Positions 24,201-37,031 of a stretch of 64,000 nucleotides of DNA are shown in pieces. The position numbers were made by a program, and so were the translations under genes. The DNA is taken from contig CM041203.1 in assembly GCA_023078555.1 (NCBI GenBank), forward strand, positions 329,481 through 393,480. Reading direction: 5' to 3'. This stretch comes from Ulva prolifera. Taxonomy: Eukaryota > Chlorophyta > Ulvophyceae > Ulvales > Ulvaceae. The notes beneath the pieces are model-generated. The model did no database searches and was not told where the DNA came from. It worked only from the letters and a program-made list of their open reading frames with translations. Position 1 is the stretch's first letter. Each line of letters begins with the position of its first letter.

Positions 24201-25579
24201 GTTTGCGCCCACAGCGCAGAGTGCAACATTCAGGATGATGCTCGCTATGAAGGCAGCTAATCCGCGGCTGAAGCTCCGGCAGGTGGACGTGAAGTGTGCA
24301 TTCCTTCACTGCGACCTTGACGAGGTGGTGTATGTCCGCCTACCTGAGGAGTTCGGTGGAGGAGTCTGGAAGCTTCGCAAGGCGCTGTACGGACTGAAGC
24401 AGGCTCCGAGAGCCTGGAATGAAACTCTCACCAAGGCGATGATGTCAGAAGGATTCACGGTGTCAGAGAATGACCCATGTCTGTTCATCAGAGGTGAAGG
24501 CAGGAGCAAATCATATGTGCTGGTGAACGTAGATGATTCTGCGATCCTTGCAGAAGAAGGTGAACAGAAGAAGATTCTGGAGATGCTGGGAAAGCATTTT
24601 GAGGTGAAGGATCTGGGACCGCTGCATTTCTTTCTGGGGCAAGAAGTTGAAGAAGTGGCTGGAGCAGGTCTGCTATTGAAGCAGCCTCAGTATGCTAAGA
24701 ATGTGCTACAGAGGGCCAGCAAGTGGGATTGCAAGCCAAAGGCGACTCCGATGGAGACCAGGCACATGATGACGAAGACCACAGGAGCGGAGCTGAAGGA
24801 TGATGACCCAAGGAAGGTGGCGTACGGAGAGACAGTGGGTGCATTGCTGTACCTGTCCACTCATACGAGACCACATCTGGCGTATCCAGTGGGAGTGCTG
24901 AGTCGATTCATGGCAAAGCCGACAGATGTGCATTTCCAGGCAATGAAGAGAGTTCTGAGGTACTTGAGAGCTACATGGAATCATGGGCTGATGTTCAGAT
25001 TCGATCCAGAAGACAAGATGAAAGGGGTGAAGACCTTCACAGAAGCAGACTTCAAGGAGCTCGGGGTAATCAGGGATGAGGCATTGAAGCTGTATTCTGA
25101 TGCAGATCTGGCTGGGGATCTCGAAAATCGAAAGAGTACATCAGGTATGATGTTGATGATGCATGGGTGCCCAGTGATGTGGAGTGCCAAGTTGCAGACA
25201 GTGGTGGCCACGTCCGCAGCAGATGCTGAGTATATGTCAGCAGCCATGGCAGTGAAAGAAGCACTGTGGATGAGGAAGTTGCTGGGTGACATCTATGGTC
25301 GTGTTGAGCGGATGACTGTTTATTGTGACAATCAGAGTGCTTTGCATCTGATGAAGCAGAGGATTGCTGGTGCTCCAGGAAGGAGCAAGCACATAGACAT
25401 CCAGCATCACTTCATTAGGAACAGATTTATGCGACAGGAGATTGATGTCCAGTTTGTGCCAACAGCGGAGCAGAAGGCTGATATGCTGACCAAGGCTTTG
25501 GCTGGTCCAGCGCTAGGAAAGGCAGTACACGTGGCTGGTTTCTTGGTGGAATCTCCAAGCGACAGCGCTTGAGGGGGTG

Positions 25580-25999
25580 TGTGGGAAGCAGAGCTTCCCT
25601 GGTGCAAGCGTGTCGTAGCTGTGATAACGCGAGTGCAGCAGATCACATGCATTTGGCTGTGAGTATGCGGGCAGACCGTAGGTCGGCTGTCCAGTGCACA
25701 GAATATAGGACGTAGCTGTCAATTCCAGGTCATCTTTGACTGGCAATTGACAGGTGAGAATGCTTTGCTGTTTGTGTGTGTCTGTCGTCTGACAATAGCA
25801 GAGATCAGTGTGCTGAGCGTGAAACGTGGTGCAGGAGTCTGTACTGTATGACTAGTGATCATAGCAGCTAACAGAGCTCATATTGCCACAGGTGAGACAC
25901 GCGGCATAGTTATTCTGTAAGATCTTTGACTGGCAATTGACAGGAGTCTGTACTGTATGACTAGTGATCATAGCAGCTAACAGAGCTCATATTGCCACA
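25580..25999 (+). repeat. 3' LTR of copia B
   Basis: 420 bp. It matches the 5' LTR at all but one position by eye, is preceded by GAGGGGGTG (polypurine tract) and followed by AAAGT. Confidence 0.95.
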
Positions 26000-28900
26000 A
26001 AAGTTGACCCCGAGCCAATGGGGAATCGCTGTCACGGCTGCAGAATTGGCAAAGTGCCTGCGGGCAGAATCTCAGCCAATAATCGTGAGCTCTTAGGCCA
26101 GGCGAAATATCCTGGCGAGCGATTGCATGCTGATTTGGCTGGTCCCATCACTCCAGTTGGGATCGGCGGTGTGGAATATGTTTTGTTTGTGATGTGCGCC
26201 TTCACCCGTTATACTTTCATTGTCGGTTTGCGTAAAATGAGTGAGGCTGCGGCCATGATCTCTTACATCATTGAGCGCATTCGGGTGAATGTGGTGAAGC
26301 CAGGTGAACCGGGTGTGCGCATCCTTCACACCGACAAAGGGGGAGAGTTCATGGTTGAGGCCTTAAAGCTCTACCTCCAGCGTCGTGGCATCACTCACCG
26401 CACCACCCCCACAGCTGATCATCGCTGTAATGGCATGATCGAGCGGAGGATCGGTATTGCCTTCGAGGCAGTCCGGGCTGTACTGCTTGCGAGCGGTCTC
26501 CCTCTGTTCCTGTGGATTGAATGTCTTGCCAGTGTCATCCATGGTCACAATCTCACGCCGTGCTCGGCGCTGTACCATGACAAACTGGCAATAACGATGA
26601 AGGCCCAGAAAGCTCAGCGTGATTCCAATACAGCTGCGGATGTACAGCAGGCTGAGCAGGGTAAGAAACGCATGACAAAAGCCGAACGTACTAAGTTGAG
26701 GGAGGAGGAGAAGCGCAAGTGGGAGTTGCTCACAATGACAGAACTGGATGAGTTTTTTTACCAGGTCTTGTGACAGGGATATCATTCCCTACATGTCTTT
26801 TTTCAGAGATACCTCCGTTGAGGTGTTCCAGGATTTGGTGAAGCAGCAGCGTCCATGGGGGGTTGAGGTGTATGCGCATCCTAGGGATGACAAGCTGCGG
26901 AAATTTTCCGCGCGGGGTATGGTCGCATACTGGGTTGGTGCTGGGCTGGGGCCCAGCATGCAGCGTGTGTACGCCCAGGACGTTCCTGGGGGTAGGGTTG
27001 TGGTGGTGCGACAGATCATGTGCACCACGGATCAGATGATCCGGCACGTACGCAAGTACGATGCGTCCGCTGTTGTGGACAAAAGGGAGCCTGCGGAGTT
27101 GCAAATTCCTTTCAGGTTGTCTTTGAGCAGGATAATGTGGGTGTCCGCGTGACAGACACTGATGTCCCCTCATTCCTGGCTGACTCCACACATGACGGGG
27201 GAGTGTTGCGCCGTCTGCGTGAATTCTCGCACGCCCCCCCAGGTCATGGTGGGGTCCCTATCATGGACATGACGTTCAGACAGGACTCACTGCCTGATGA
27301 GGCAGTGTACTCTCCGCGTTTCGGCGCAGGCTCCTCTGCTGAGGTGCTCCGGCGTGACCCTGCGCGGGACACACCGGAGGTGGCCAGGCACACCATGCAT
27401 CGCACGCGTGCGATTGCTCGTGCAGCTGCCCACCCTGACGTTGACGTTCCTTCTCGGGTCCCAGGCCAGGCGCGCCTATCTGGGGCCCCTCCAGCACGCA
27501 CTGTCGAGTATGTGGTGACTCGCAATACGCAGCTCCATGACCCTGGCATCGAGACTGCATTCGTTCTGCCTATGCCTCCGCCGTCGTCTGATGATCCAAT
27601 GGACGAAGATGATGATGACGACAGCCCTGGCATCTATGACGAGGACGATGCAGATGAGATGGAGGAGTACACCATCAGCGATGATGAACGGGCTGCGGCT
27701 CATCAGAATCGCGAGGCTGAGCGGGTCCGATCAGGGAGTAATTCGGCTGCGGCCTCAGCATCTGGCGCGGGAGCAGTAGCTAAGCCCCTGCGAGGGGCTG
27801 AGGGGCTGAGACCTTCCTGGGAGGATGAGCCAGATGAAATTGAGATGGAGTCCGGATCCGAATTAGGGGGAGAGATCCAGGCTGCCCCCTCTGCCGCTGT
27901 TGGGGTTGATTTGCCTGATGAGGTAAGAGCCATTCCAGCTGCTATTCCCCGCATTAAAATCAATGCTCTTGTACGCAGACGCCTTGTTCCTTTGGCTGTG
28001 GATGTAGCTGCTGTGCATGAGCCCGCGGGCTCTGATCTTGCTAGTAGTGACACAGTAGTAGCTGACATCAAGTCTCCAGGGTGCAATCAGGACACATCAG
28101 CCGCGGCTGACTGTGGAGTGTCCGGTGCGGGCCTGAAGCATCAGCATTTGGAGTCTGGTGAGCAGCAGAGTGCTCAGCGTCGTGGGTCGCGCAGAGCAGC
28201 TGCCGCCAGGAAGCAGCAGCTGCCGCCAGGAAGCAGAAGCCGTCCGACCCTGATATGCCTTCTATGAGGGAAGGACTCGCGGGTCCAGACAGGGATGCTT
28301 GGCTGCGTGCCATGCAGGAGGAGGTGGAAGCATTGGGTGAGCACGGGACTTTTATGTTGTGCTATCTGCCTGCGGGTAAGAAAGCTATCTCGGGCAAGTG
28401 GGTGTTCAAGATCAAGCGCGGACCTGCTGGTGAGATTCAGCGTTACAAGGCACGATATGTAGCTCGTGGTTTTTCTCAGGTAGAAGGAGTTGATTTCTTT
28501 GAGACCTGGTCTCCTGTCGGTAGTTACGCGACACTGTGTGTGTTGCTGTCTATTGCTGCTCAGGAGGATCTGGAGATTAGACATATAGATATTCAGTGTG
28601 CTTTTCTGAATGGTGAGCTGGAAGAGGAAGTTTTCGTTGAACAGCCCCCGCTCTTCACAGACGGGACAGCACGTGTATGGAAATTGCATAAGACTCTGTA
28701 TGGCCTGAAGCAAGCCGCTCGCGAGTGGGATAAAGCTTTAGTAAAGGTCTTGGTTGAACTGGGATTTGTATGCGCACAAAGTGATCCTGGACTGTATGTC
28801 AAAAAACCAAACGATGCTTTGTTTTTCTGTGGGTAGATGACTTATTCATTTTCAGTTGCTCCGCGGGGCTGCAGGAAATCATCAGTGTCATTCTCACAAA

Positions 28901-29815
28901 ATTTGAAGGTAGAGACCTAGGTGACCTGTCCTGGGCACTTGGCACTGAGATCACGCGTGATCGAAAGGCCAAAAAAATCACAATGACACAACGTACCAAA
29001 ATCCAGAACCTGCTGGACAAGTACAGTATGTCTGACTGTCGTAAACCTCCCACTCCCTTAGTGCCGCGGCAACAACTAAGGAGTGCGAAAGAGCATCCTG
29101 ACCTGGAGAAAGCCAGTGCTGCTGAGTATTCCAGGTCCATGAGTGCTGTAGGGAGCATCCAGTATATTGCAGGAGTGACACGACCTGACCTGAGCTATGT
29201 GGCACTTGCCCTGGCCCGGCACATGTCTAGTAGTCTGAAGGAACATTGGTCTGCCGTGCAACATGTTTTGAGGTACCTACAGTCCACGAAGAATTTCGGA
29301 ATAAAATTTATAGGCTCTGAGGGACACGGGTGTTTGCTAGAAGCTTTCTCAGATGCAGACTTTGCGAATTCTGCAGATCTGAAAAGTGTATCGAGTATGA
29401 TTGTTCGGGTGTATGGGAGTTGTGTTCTCTGGCATTCGAAGAAGCAGAGTATAGTGGCTGGGGATACAACAGAGACTGAGCTCATTGCGATGAGTGCAAC
29501 AGCCAACGAGTTGATGTGGATGAAGCAGTTGCTTCTCGATGGGAAACTGGTCCCATATAAGCCGACTCTGTGGGGTGACAATAAGAGTGCCAACATTTTG
29601 GCTGTGAATGCTGTGTCCACTGACAGATCCAAGCACATTCGTGTGCGGCACTTGCGAGTGCGGGAATATGTCCAGATGGATGAACTTAAGGTGGAATGGG
29701 TTGGCACAGTTGATCTGTTAGCGGATGTGTTTACAGAAGTGCTGCCCGGACCTGCTTTGCAAGAAGTTCGTAATAAACTCCAGCTAGTGGAAACGTAGTA
29801 GGGTTTGTGGGGGAG

Positions 29816-30162
29816 TGTCACAATGCATGAGCCTGCGGGCAGCAGTGTGGTGACAGGTGCACCCATGCACGATCGATCTGCGGATCCAGTGCAGGGGTAA
29901 GCCGCCAGCGGGATTGTCCCGGTGTAGCGAGGGAGATCCTGCAAGGGTCTCCCGCCGTAACCTTGAGTGTTCAGTGTGCATATAAGGATGTGCACACTAT
30001 GATCTGTAACCAGTCTCTCTACTGTTTCACGGTATTAGCATCTCCCCTCTTAGCGTTCCTCGGTTCTACCTCTGTGCGCAGCAGGTATGGAACGCTGTCT
30101 GTCATGACATTACCTGCATGAAGACTGCGCGTCTGACCTGCACAACTGTAGCATTTCTGACA
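29816..30162 (+). repeat. 3' LTR of copia A
   Basis: 347 bp, TGTCACAATGCATGAGCC...TTTCTGACA, preceded by a G-rich tract. The right flank is the integrase-like piece of the outer Ty3/gypsy element. Confidence 0.9.
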
Positions 30163-30387
30163 CCGTGGGGGAACGGTCCGGCAAAAGCCTTCAACAAGGA
30201 GATCATCAACAAACTGCGTGCTCGTTGCGCAGATCCGTCGCAGTCCCACCTTTGGGATCAAGCCCTTCCTCACCTCGTCTATGCCTACAACAACACGCCG
30301 CACTCGGCGCATCACTACTCCCCGTTCTACTTAGTCCACGGATTCCATCCGTCGTCTCTAGAAGCCCTATTCTTGCCGTCCCAAGAC

Positions 30388-30620
30388 TGTCATGCACAGT
30401 GTTACATGACACGTGTCACGGTCAAGCAAGCTAGGCAAAGTGGTGGCTAGCGGGGGTCAAGTGTCATCCCTTACGGTGACCTGGCGTAAGCCGTGTCATC
30501 GGGTGTCACGCCCGTGGGCTGTGCGATGCGGGTCACAGCCAGCGCGGACATTAGCTTTATATGTCCGCGTGTGACTTTAAGGACCGTGGCTTATTCTTGC
30601 TCTTTTTGCTGTGTGTTACA
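30388..30620 (+). repeat. 5' LTR of chromovirus
   Basis: 233 bp, TGTCATGCACAGTG...GTGTGTTACA; it contains a TATA-like GCTTTATATGTCC near 30554. Confidence 0.95.
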
Positions 30621-31341
30621 TTTGGTATCGGTGACTGTTTCTGACCTATTCTGTCCTATATACTTGGTTCGTCGCGTTCCCGCTCCGAACATTTTCGATC
30701 AAACTATGCCTCCCAAGGATTCTCACGCGCTCTTGAAGCGTCTACATTCCGAGGTGGATGCCTCGACGTCTCGACAAAACGACACGGAAGAATTGTCTGA
30801 GTTGTCCGCCGGCGTCAAGGATCTTACCGCACAAGTGTCAAAACTCTCCAAGCGCTTCGAGAGCATCGGATCGATGGAAGAGCGCATGGCTTTGCTTGAA
30901 GCTAATCTAGCTTCTACTCTCGAGCTTGTTGAGAAGCTCGTGATCGCCAAGGGTGAGGTTTGCTGTTCTCCTTTGCGATCAATGGTTGCCACGGGCACAC
31001 AAACCCATTCCAAACCAACGTATCGTGACGTTGTTGTTAACAATGTACATGCACATTCGGGATGTGCCAACTCGAGCAATAGTGGCTCGCATGCTCGTTC
31101 GCACGGGGCTCGGTCTCCGGTGCGGCGAGGCATATTAACTGTCAAAGAGTGCATGACATCTATTGACGTCTTTTATGGTAATTCGGATAAAAAGGCTGAT
31201 GTTGTCGATGCATCCGAGCTTATTCGATTCAATGCTTGGTTCGATGCTGCACAATGGAAGCTGTCCGCAGCTTGCCTCTCCGAACGACAACAAGTAGCTG
31301 TCATCTGTCAACGCCTCCAAGGGCCTATGCTTGCGGCATAT

Positions 31342-31690
31342 TGTCACAATGCATGAGCCTGCGGGCAGCAGTGTGGTGACAGGTGCACCCATGCACGGAC
31401 GATCCGCGGATCCAGTGCAAGGGTCAGCCGCCAGCCGAGATTGTCTCGATGTAGTGAGAGAGATCCCGCGAGGGTTTCCCGCCGTAACCTTGTGTGTTCA
31501 GTGTGCATATAAGCATGTGCACACTGAGATCTGTAACCATTTCTCCTTACTGTTTCCCGGTGCTAGCACTCTCCTTATAGCGTTCCTCGGTTCTACCTGT
31601 GTGCGCAGCAGGTATGGAACGCTGGCTGCCCTGACCTGACCTGTACGAAAGACTGCGCGTCTGACCTGACGAAGGATAGACTTTCTGACA
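31342..31690 (+). repeat. Solo LTR of the copia A family in the chromovirus gag
   Basis: 349 bp, TGTCACAATGCATGAGCC...CTTTCTGACA, flanked by CATAT (31337-31341 and 31691-31695). It is in the same orientation as copia A. Confidence 0.93.
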
Positions 31691-32302
31691 CATATATGCT
31701 GCACATCAAACATCTTGACGATCCTGCATGTATGTCGGATCTCAAGGTACAACTTCAAGCTCTGTTTGCTGATAGTGCTGTGCAATTCACAGACAAGGCA
31801 CTTGAGATGAAATTCTCAGCCAAGTCACTGGTAGCAGACATCAAGTCATTCCAAACATACATTCGGAATTCTTCGCTGGCATCCAGTGTAGATCAAAATG
31901 AATTTGTGTATACAAAGCTCAGGCAAGAAATGACTGCTGTACGAGCCAACATTCTGATGCATGCTGCATCAGAGTATCAGCTTCAGCTGGATCATGCTGC
32001 ATCATTTGATGTATACGTTCAGCAGGCTCTCAACATAGCACACCGTGTGCAGGCAAGTCCAAAACGCGAGGCTAGTCCCTTGCGGCAGGCGCCGCCTGAC
32101 AAGCGTGTCAAGGCAGCAGCAGACAAGTCGCCCAAGTCCAAGTTTCAAAGAATGGCTGATTTGACAGAAGCTGATTTATTGAAACAATGGTACCGTTGCC
32201 CTAAATGTGGTTGGGTGATGGAGGGAGGTGTCCATTCAAAGGGGCATGTCTGTGACCCTGCGGCGTTGTCGGGTCGCGTACAAGGACTGCGTAGGGACTT
32301 GC

Positions 32303-32654
32303 TGTCAGAAAAGCACTTCATCTTGTCAGGTCAGACGCGCAGTCTCAGTTGAGATCAGGTCAGGAGGCCAGTGTTCCACACCTGCTGCGCACAGAGGTAG
32401 AACCGAGGAACACTGTAAGAGGGAGATGCTAATACCGTGAGACAGTAAAGAAGAAAAGGTTACAGATCTCAGTGTGCACAGGCTTATATGCACACTGAAC
32501 ACACAAGGTCACGACGGGAAACCCTCGCGGGATCTCTCTCACTACATCGAGACAATCTCGGCTGGCGGCTTACCCCTGCACTGGATCCGCGGATCGTCCG
32601 TGCATGGGTGCACCTGTCACCACACTGCTGCCCGCAGGCTCATGCATTGTGACA
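32303..32654 (-). repeat. Second copia-family solo LTR, inverted, in the chromovirus gag
   Basis: 352 bp, inverted relative to 31342-31690 and flanked by CTTGC (32298-32302 and 32655-32659). Confidence 0.93.
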
Positions 32655-35600
32655 CTTGCGCAACAACAAAAATCCAAACAGGAATGTTAGAATTTCTGAC
32701 AAGGTTTCGAAGTGAAACGCGAATGCTGCGCAGGCAATCCCTGAGATTGATGCTACACGGTTTCTGCAATGTAACAAGAAGTGCTCGGTGGCTGTACACT
32801 GTGCTTCTACCGGTTGCATTTCGTCTGATGTTGCGAAATCAAACGAAACCAATTTGCTCTTGTGTCTGGATGTACCGATGGTGGTTTTGGAAGTCTCTCG
32901 CTATCTTGACATCAAGTCGATTAGCCCATCTACAACGGATGCGTACCTTGTGCTGCCTCGGGTGACAAATGCGCCCTGGTTTCCACTGACAAAACGTATG
33001 GTTCTGGTGGGGTGTCATCGGTTGTCATCGATGTGTGCCACCGTGATGGACACGAGTGACGACATTATGTGCCAAATCTGGTATGATCCGTGCAGAGCAA
33101 GCCCTGGTTCCTTGCCACGGAATGGCTTGCCAAGTCAATTGCAAGCCCTGAGTCAGCCACAAAACGGCTCGCGCCTGACTTTCGTTTTTGACGGCAAAGT
33201 CGCGGGAGTTGGGTGCTCCGTTCTCTGGGATTCTGGTGCAGCACACTCGTTCATCAGCAAAGATTTTGTGCGTCTGCACAAATTGCGTACTATTACTGGT
33301 TGCACTGATGTGCAATTGGCTAATGGGTCAGTCCTACGCTCGTCCGAGATTGTGACGTTAAAGCTGCGTCTGCAAGCCCACTCGTCTGCATGTCGCTTTA
33401 TAGTAATTGACATGGTGCCGGGTTTCGACGTCGTGTTAGGCGATGACTGGTCTCACAACAATCAAGTGGTGGCCAACTATGGCTGCGCCACGTCAGGCGT
33501 TGCAGCTCACCTTTGGTTGCGTAAGTCGAGGTGCTCGCTGTTCCCGGGAGGTGTGCCTTGTCCGTCGGATGTGTCTGAGGATGGGCCTATCTCTGCGCGT
33601 ACGGCGGCGCGCCTACTCATGGCGCCTCGGTTTGGTGCTGCATCTCCGTTTGTGGTACTGCTTCGCAAACAAGATGAGGCTCCTCCGCCTCCTCCTCCCC
33701 GGCGGAGCGAGCGGTTGGCTCAGCTTCTCTCTGATTATGAGGATGTTTTCTCTGCTCCAAGTCTCCTGCAGCATGATGCTTCGTCTTTGGGGGACATTAC
33801 GCCAGAATGTATCCCTACAATACCGGGATCCATACCTGTCAACAGGCCGCCTTCCGGCTGGCGGGTAAGGAAAAGGCAGAAATTGAACGGCAAGTCAACG
33901 TTTGTCTTGACAATGGTTGGGTTGAGCTTTCTAGCTCTGCATACGGCGCTCCTGTGCTGTTTGTACCTAAGCCTGATGGAACGTTGCGTATGTGCATTGA
34001 CTATCGGCCGTTGAACAAAATCACAGTCAAGAACAAATTTCCAATGCCGCGCATTGATGATTTGATTGAAAATCTCAATGGCGCTACGTATCTCAGCACG
34101 CTGGACCTGGCCGCCGGGTACCATCAGCTCAAGTTGAAAGAGTCTGATGTCCCCAAAACGGCGTTTAACACGCATTTTGGCAAGTTCGAATGGCGCGTGA
34201 TGCCGTTTGGTCTGACAAACGCTCCTGCTGTGTTTCAACACGCAATGAATCGAGTATTTGGAGCGCACCTCAACAAATGTGTGTGCGTTTATCTCGATGA
34301 CATTTTGATTTTCTCGCGCTCTGAGGAAGAACATTTCCGACATCTGGAAATGGTGCTACAGCTTCTTCGAGAACATAAGCTCTTTGCCAAAATGAGAAAG
34401 TGTGAATTCTTCAAGCCTGAGCTCAAATACCTGGGTCACATCGTGTCTTCTGCGGGGCTGCGCCCTGATCCTGCCAAGGTGGACACGGTGGCCTCCTCGC
34501 CTGTACCCAAGTCCGTAGCCGACGTTAGGCAGTTCTTGGGGTTGGCCAATTACTTCCGCAAGTACATCAGAGGGTATGCGGCCATGGCTTCGCCTCTAAC
34601 GGATTTGTTGAAGGGCTTGACAAAACAAGAACGTGCGGGTAAGCGCAGCCGCTTCCGACGTGTCAGTCCGTCCGACATGCAAGCTATGCATGCTGCCTTT
34701 GCTTCTCGTTGGACAGACTTGTGCACGGCGGCGTTTGGTCGCATCAAGCAGGCGTTGATTTCGGCGCCCGTTTTGGTCCTTCCTGATCCTTCTAAGCACT
34801 TCACTCTGGTGAGTGACGCCTGTTCCAAGCCTCCAGCCGTGGGAGCCGTCCTCATGCAGGAGGGACATCCTATTGCCTATTACTCTCGCAAACTGTCCGG
34901 CCCTGAATTGAATTATTCGGTGTCTGACATAGAGATGTTGGCTGTTATATGCGCGCTGAAGGAATGGCGCTGCTACCTTGAAGGTGCCAAGTTCACGATC
35001 GTGACTGATCATCAGCCCAACACCTATCTCGACGTTGCTTCCAGTGCTCACACGCTCAAACGCCGGGCACGTTGGTTGGATGTAGCGTGCGGCTATGATT
35101 ATGTGTGGTGTTATCGGCCGGGGCGTATCAATGTGGCGGATCCGGTGTCCCGGGCGCCTCAGCATTTTTCGCTCATATTGTCTTCCACCACATCCGCGAC
35201 CACAGATAGCCCCTCTGCGCATAGGGTGCTACGTACTGTGTGTTGCGCTCTCTTTGCGGTCAAATTGACTAGGGCTGCCCGTCGCGCCGATGATGATGCT
35301 CGGGACGCTGAGCCGGCCGGCACGGACCGGAGTGTGCAGGGTCTGCACGCTCGTGACGGGGGGGATGACACGCCTCCGGGTTCCCAACCTCCAAATGACA
35401 CTGCAGCTACTTTTGAGGCTGACATGGCTTATCCGGCCGGGTCCGCGGACGATGAGGCCTCTGTCCAAAGCTTCATTGTACAAAACTTTGTCCAACGTTT
35501 CAAGAGGGGTTACGCAGAGGGGAAGGTGTCGCCCCACATGCCTAATTACCCTAGGTTGCGACAAGACAAGTTCGGGTTGTTTTGGACTCCCGATGAACAA

Positions 35601-37031
35601 ATCGTAGTGCCTGATTACGACAATTTACGGTTCGAAATGTTTGAGTCCGTACACAGCCATCCCTTCTCCGGTCACTGGGGCCTCAGTAGGACCCAGATCA
35701 AGGCGAGGCAATTGTTCTTCTGGCCCAGCTTGGCTGCAGATCTCAAGCGCTGGTGCGAGAAGTGTGACTCCTGCCAACGGGTCAAGGCTGACCGGCAAAA
35801 ACCAAAGGGTAAACTACACCCCTTGCAGATTCCCGAGCGTAGATGGGAATCGGTCTCAATGGACCTTATCACAGATCTCCCTGTTACTACGCAAGGGCAT
35901 GACGCGATATTTGTAGTTGTGGACCGCCTGTCAAAGATGGTACATATTGAACCTATCAGCAAGATAATCTCTGCTCAAGGACTGGCTGCAGTGTATACGG
36001 ATCGAGTGTTCCGGTATCACGGTGTGCCACAAAACATTGTCTCAGACAGAGATACACGCTTTACGAGCCTTTTCTGGCGTGAGCTTGCCAAACGTTTGGG
36101 AACAACGCTGTCCATGTCTACTGCATACCATCCGCAAACGGACGGGCAGACCGAGCGTATCAACTCGGTACTCGAGGACACCTTGCGTCACTTTGTTGGC
36201 CCTTATCAACACGACTGGGATAAGTTGCTGGCTCCTGCGGAGTTTGCTTTGAACAATTCGTGGCATCACAGCATCCGCAACACACCCTTTATGTTGAACT
36301 ATGGGCAACATCCCGACGACCCAACGGTGGCCAAATTGCGGAGCTTGAATCCTGCAATTTCCCAATTCGTGGGACGCTGGTCTGAGCAGTTGTCTCGCGC
36401 CAAACTGTGCTTGGAAGCGGCTCAACAACGGATGAAACGTTATGCTGATCGAAAACGTTCCCCGGCACCGGCTTTCCGGCCCGGGGATCTTGTCCTGCTT
36501 AACGTGAAGAACTTCCGGCTCCAGTCGGGTCTGTGCCGTAAGCTGGCTCCTCGCTATGTTGGTCCGTTCAAAGTCCTCGAGGCTGTGGGTAGCACCAAAC
36601 TGGCATACCGGTTAGAGCTGCCTGTGGGCCTGAAAATCCATCCTGTTTTCCACGTGAGTGCTCTCAAACCCTACAAGCACTTCCCAGACAATTACACGCC
36701 TCCTCCGTTGCCAACCTTAATTGATGGCCAGCTAGAATACGAGGTAGATTGTATTTCTAACACTCGCAAAGAGGGCAAGTCGAGGGAGTACTTGGTGCAT
36801 TGGCTGGGCTACAATGAGTGCACCTGGGAGAATGTCAAAAATCTCACAAATTGTCCGGAGCTTCTTCAAGAGTTCTGGCACAGCAAGGGCATCGCGTGTC
36901 CACACGCGATCCCTTTCAAATAAAGCTATATTGTTAGCTTTAAGGCCATGGATGTGTTTGTTCCTAGACACGGCCAGTCATTCTTATGATTGGTCTGCTC
37001 GGGACGAACAGACTTCCCTCCGGGGGAGCTC

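Larger units (their letters stand above)
20830..25999 (+). mobile_element. Ty1/copia element B, young and nearly whole
   Basis: 5170 bp inserted into copia A, with 420-bp LTRs (20830-21249 and 25580-25999) that differ at only one position by eye, and an AAAGT duplication. It is the youngest element in the nest. Parts: gag (UBN2-type) about 21430-22130 with a CCHC knuckle (CHYCGKEGHKHFEC) near 22077-22120; protease near 22290 (FDTGATHNYVS); pre-integrase zinc region near 22690; integrase core about 22860-23280; acidic linker to 23870; reverse transcriptase about 24050-24800 (YGLKQAPRAWNETL); RNase H about 25090-25510 (SKHIDIQHHFIRN). It looks close to whole, with perhaps two or three breaks. 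The sequence after the 5' LTR (ATTATGGGTCCATT) is not the TGGTATCG primer word of its neighbours. Confidence 0.95.
18806..30162 (+). mobile_element. Ty1/copia element A (broken; hosts copia B)
   Basis: LTRs at 18806-19152 and 29816-30162 (347 bp each). An initiator-tRNA-type primer site (TGGTATCGGTGAATG) starts at 19153 and a G-rich tract (TTTGTGGGGGAG) precedes the 3' LTR. Parts in copia order: gag-like about 19460-20430 (WNHKTESFVAYEQKVFLWLG), integrase about 26020-26560, a long acidic linker about 27500-28200, reverse transcriptase about 28255-28850 and on to 29150, RNase H about 29340-29800 (SDADFANSADL, DRSKHIRVRHLRVREY). Copia B sits in the region before the integrase. The two LTRs differ by more than 10% by eye and the outer flanks show no target duplication, so this is a fossil, probably assembled by recombination between relatives. 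It is broken at several points. Confidence 0.92.

Noticed and set aside
12277-30167. Search for a target duplication around the whole copia C-A array
   Set aside because: Left flank GCCAA and right flank CCGTG do not match, so the array cannot be dated as one insertion.
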